DNA of 64,000 bases, from positions 1,302,001 through 1,366,000 of the forward strand of contig NZ_CP152375.1 of NCBI RefSeq assembly GCF_051132615.1. Direction: 5' to 3'. Positions within the stretch are counted from its first letter, which is position 1; every line of letters begins with the position of its first letter. The position numbers and the translations under genes were made by a program. Source of the stretch: G051132615 sp051132615. GTDB lineage: Bacteria > Pseudomonadota > Gammaproteobacteria > Burkholderiales > Neisseriaceae. Positions 62,501 to 64,000 of this stretch are shown one piece after another. Below the pieces are notes generated by a model that saw only the letters and a program-made list of their open reading frames with translations, was not told where the DNA came from and made no database searches.

Positions 62501-63784
62501 ATTGACCAGACAACACAAAAAGAACAACAAAAACAAGATACACAAACAACACACCTTATCAAAGATAAAGCCTACTACGATAGGATGATGCAGGATAAGA
62601 CTTGGTCACCGCTTAAAGATGACCCCAATAGCAGACCGATTAATACCCATGCCAATCGAACCCAAACGTATAACAACATCACTTACCATTATGATGAATT
62701 GGGTAATCTCATTAAACGAGAGAAACCAAATGGTGAGACTCTTTATTTAGCTTATGATAATGAAAATCAGCTATCCTTAGCTCATATCGAACAGTCCAAC
62801 AAACAAACGCAAACTTGGGGCTATGCTTACGATGCCTTTGGTAGACGAGTCAGTAAACAACAAATAGATAAAATTGCCAAAACTGAACAAGACCAGCAAC
62901 AAATCAGGTTTGTTTGGGATGGCGCTAAATTACAGCAAGAACAACATAGACAAAGCAATAGAATCTTTAGTTATATTTATGAGGACACAGATAGCTTTGT
63001 GCCTATTGCGCAAACGGCAAAAGACAGCCTAACAGAAAACATTACCCTTAATTACCTACACACTGACCAAATTGGTATCCCTAAAGAGATGACCAATGAG
63101 AAGGGGGATCTGGCTTGGTATGGACAATACTCTGCTTGGGGTAAAGTAGAAAACGAGACGAATGTTTTACCAAGCCATCAACCGTTTAGATTGCAAAATC
63201 AGTATTATGACAATGAAACAGGTTTGCATTATAATCTGTTTAGGTATTATGAACCTGAATGTGGTAGGTTTGTTAATCAGGATCCGATTGGGTTAGTTGG
63301 TGGGGAGAATTTTTATCAATTTGCTTTTAACTCTATAGGGTGGGTTGATGTATTAGGATTAGCCGTAACACCAACTTGGAATGATAATGGTACTATAGCA
63401 AAAGCACGAATATCAAAAGCTGATTTAAACAAAGGAAAAGCAGCAACCCAAAAAAATAGAGATTACATAACAAGTACAGGAAAATGTGGGGATTGTAAGG
63501 ACGATGCAGGACACATAATAGCCAAAAGATTAGGTGGTTCTAATGATAATAGAAATATGTTTGCACAACTTAGAGGTATAAATAGAGGACGATTTAGAGT
63601 ATTTGAAAAATTAGTTGCAGAACGAATCGCTAAATCCAAAAAAGGCACTTATTTTGACTTAGTCTTAACATTTACGGGAGGGGGCAAAGGTAAACGTCCT
63701 ACTGAAGTCAAATATCAAGTTTTTCAAGACGGTAAATTAAGGATGCAAGGTAAATTTATGAATACTCCTAAAGAGGGTTGTTAA
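59597..63784 (+). CDS. T6SS Rhs effector with GH-type DNA/RNA endonuclease tip
   Basis: The product is 1395 aa. The N-terminal ~110 residues are an Ala/Pro-rich segment with a hydrophobic helix but no clear PAAR domain. The cysteine pair in GFCVSCKINALKGAPVNAVL begins the Rhs plug, as in the other Rhs. The YD-repeat cocoon ends at NQDPIGLVGGENFYQFAFNS and GWVDVLGL, where the second DPxGL box is DVLGL. The last ~139 residues (GDCKDDAGHIIAKRLGGSND, NMFAQLRGINRGRFRVFEKL) resemble Endonuclea_NS-type nucleases with Asp-x-Gly-His catalysis and a downstream Asn. The gene follows its DUF2169 adaptor and precedes an immunity gene. Confidence 0.9.
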   Translation: MAKYGNTIGILIPKPSTPAIIPSGSANPPEKIDNVELPQMVEMAADVGAEVASAMGQEGIAQAVEYANLAASLIPGKKGPLPPVKTFATPFIKGSPPIAMGIDGGQIKGDGFCVSCKINALKGAPVNAVLGIKVLAGDIDQDFAFDGTMPLVWQRSYFSDQIGNGWLGQGWSLPFSNRLIKTHDGFLYIDDQGREIKLPDVEYSTDPDDEPYYDRYELIYFNAVTPNIYEIKSTDGGMRLWFSAINPDDRICPMIAMLDRNDQHIRLIYDDAAYPTEIIDSVGRTFKLTFKTIELAPHAQYDAATTFTSAFSGVLPQNGKVNRLTQVSLNNDTLVRYEYSDQGDLIAVYNGNEQCQRTFAYNNHIMTLHGQPDGFESYYEYDQYHLKGKVKRSWTNLDEQWLFDYQIGRTIITNPLGNTEVIGYDTHQEIILEIDALGNETHTERNDFGQVMTQTDPLGRTTRFYYDEMGNLTSSIDAAGTQTDIIYHEDMVGLPVEIMDAEGNSTTYEYDAKGNLIKVTDPQGNETQYQYDERGLPTIITDALGKDKTLSYDPLAQLTQFTDCSGKSTQFTYTDKGQVYEIIDALGQITRHHYEGIDQLIRTHYPDGSEDFYQYDPLGRLTAYEDALKQRTEYKLDKDGLPLKRINALGHTFQYQYDKARRLTQLINENGDAYRFEYDAIDNLIQEMGWDGKVTQYQYNAAGELITQYEQGQVIHANGEATTLIEHRFERDILGQLTKKTSRRHSSLPQQLSDWLLNENHISSKDRGVFLPQTQTTQFHYDRLGQLIEASNQHSRISLAYDELGQLLSETTLHDGEETTVGYQYDALGNRTQTILPDGQEINYLYYGSGHLHQINVDGKVISDFERDDLHREISRTQGKLTTYFELDPLGRIKNQLATTQTQLNPKDKNQWLVASGPVKRSYLYDKAGNLKQSTDLRTGATSYVYDKLGQILKAGKETFAFDPAHNLIDQTTQKEQQKQDTQTTHLIKDKAYYDRMMQDKTWSPLKDDPNSRPINTHANRTQTYNNITYHYDELGNLIKREKPNGETLYLAYDNENQLSLAHIEQSNKQTQTWGYAYDAFGRRVSKQQIDKIAKTEQDQQQIRFVWDGAKLQQEQHRQSNRIFSYIYEDTDSFVPIAQTAKDSLTENITLNYLHTDQIGIPKEMTNEKGDLAWYGQYSAWGKVENETNVLPSHQPFRLQNQYYDNETGLHYNLFRYYEPECGRFVNQDPIGLVGGENFYQFAFNSIGWVDVLGLAVTPTWNDNGTIAKARISKADLNKGKAATQKNRDYITSTGKCGDCKDDAGHIIAKRLGGSNDNRNMFAQLRGINRGRFRVFEKLVAERIAKSKKGTYFDLVLTFTGGGKGKRPTEVKYQVFQDGKLRMQGKFMNTPKEGC

Positions 63785-63786
63785 AG

Positions 63787-64000
63787 ATGACATTAAATGA
63801 AGATGAAAAAAAAATTTTTGAATGTTTTAGTGAATTTTTCAAAGCTATGTATGAATGGGAAAAAGAAGCAAATGATCTTGATGATAAAGATGCAGATGAA
63901 CAGCTTTTCCCTGGCTGGAAGTTAAGATCTAAGAAAAAAAGAGACGAAATTTTTCAAAGATACCTTACCGACAGAAAAAGAGCATATAGTGATCCCTTTT
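63787..64000 (+). CDS. Immunity protein of the nuclease-type Rhs, cut by the window end
   Basis: An open frame starts two bases after the Rhs stop codon and runs off the window. It encodes an acidic helical start (MTLNEDEKKIFECFSEFFKA, MYEWEKEANDLDDKDADEQL, FPGWKLRSKKKRDEIFQRYL). The pattern Phe-Phe-x-Ala-Met-x-x-Trp-Glu recalls NTF2-fold immunity proteins, but this is a weak resemblance. Position makes it the cognate immunity gene. Confidence 0.7.
   Translation, partial: MTLNEDEKKIFECFSEFFKAMYEWEKEANDLDDKDADEQLFPGWKLRSKKKRDEIFQRYLTDRKRAYSDPF

Overview
The window is AT-rich DNA with densely packed genes. Housekeeping genes such as rlhA, gluQ, tsaB, rimI, serC, argA, yggX, grxC, secB, cysE, rng, maf and a short 4.5S-type SRP RNA point to a gamma- or betaproteobacterium (Pseudomonadota). 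The gene pairs grxC-secB, argA-yggX and maf-rng fit either class. I cannot place it to genus from sequence alone.

Layout. (1) 1-4850: a decayed membrane/coiled-coil gene at the left edge, then a secreted hypothetical, dtd, an alkyltransferase-like gene, an AraC-type regulator interrupted by an in-frame TGA, elbB, and a fumarylacetoacetate-hydrolase-family gene. (2) 4849-10913: a divergent UDG-like glycosylase, then an RNA-repair locus. The sigma54 activator rtcR faces a textbook -24/-12 promoter. That promoter precedes a leader of about 540 nt that carries a Y-RNA-like/tRNA-like element, a complete tRNA cloverleaf with the odd anticodon AUU and an encoded CCA, and a chain of hairpins. The leader is followed by a slipin with five tandem repeats and by the RNA ligase rtcB. 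(3) 11293-14316: a beta-helical autotransporter. (4) 14427-27890: mostly housekeeping genes, with an orphan CDI-like nuclease domain gene (20511-20909) between serC and secB. (5) 27891-28501: an extremely AT-rich boundary. (6) 28502-37757: a graveyard of displaced Rhs tips, orphan immunity genes and toxin stubs behind one full-length Rhs with an ADP-ribosyltransferase-like tip. (7) 37809-55941: a complete type VI secretion system transcribed leftward as tssJKLMABC-hcp-tagJ-tssEFGH, feeding into the Rhs gene. (8) 56172-64000: a divergent module of vgrG, a DUF2169 adaptor, a second full-length Rhs with a GH-type nuclease tip, and the start of its immunity gene, cut by the window end.

How the parts work together. 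The T6SS apparatus (membrane complex TssJLM, baseplate TssAEFGK, sheath TssBC, tube Hcp, recycling ATPase TssH with TagJ) carries a VgrG spike and two Rhs effectors with different toxin tips, each paired with an immunity gene. The stubs behind the first Rhs record earlier toxin swaps by recombination in the conserved Rhs core. The rtc locus looks like an inducible answer to RNA damage: RtcR senses broken RNA and turns on a transcript that contains tRNA mimics as well as the slipin and ligase. The most original parts of the window are this leader RNA with its five-repeat slipin, and the Rhs toxin-swapping record, which includes a 746-bp tract that is identical by eye.
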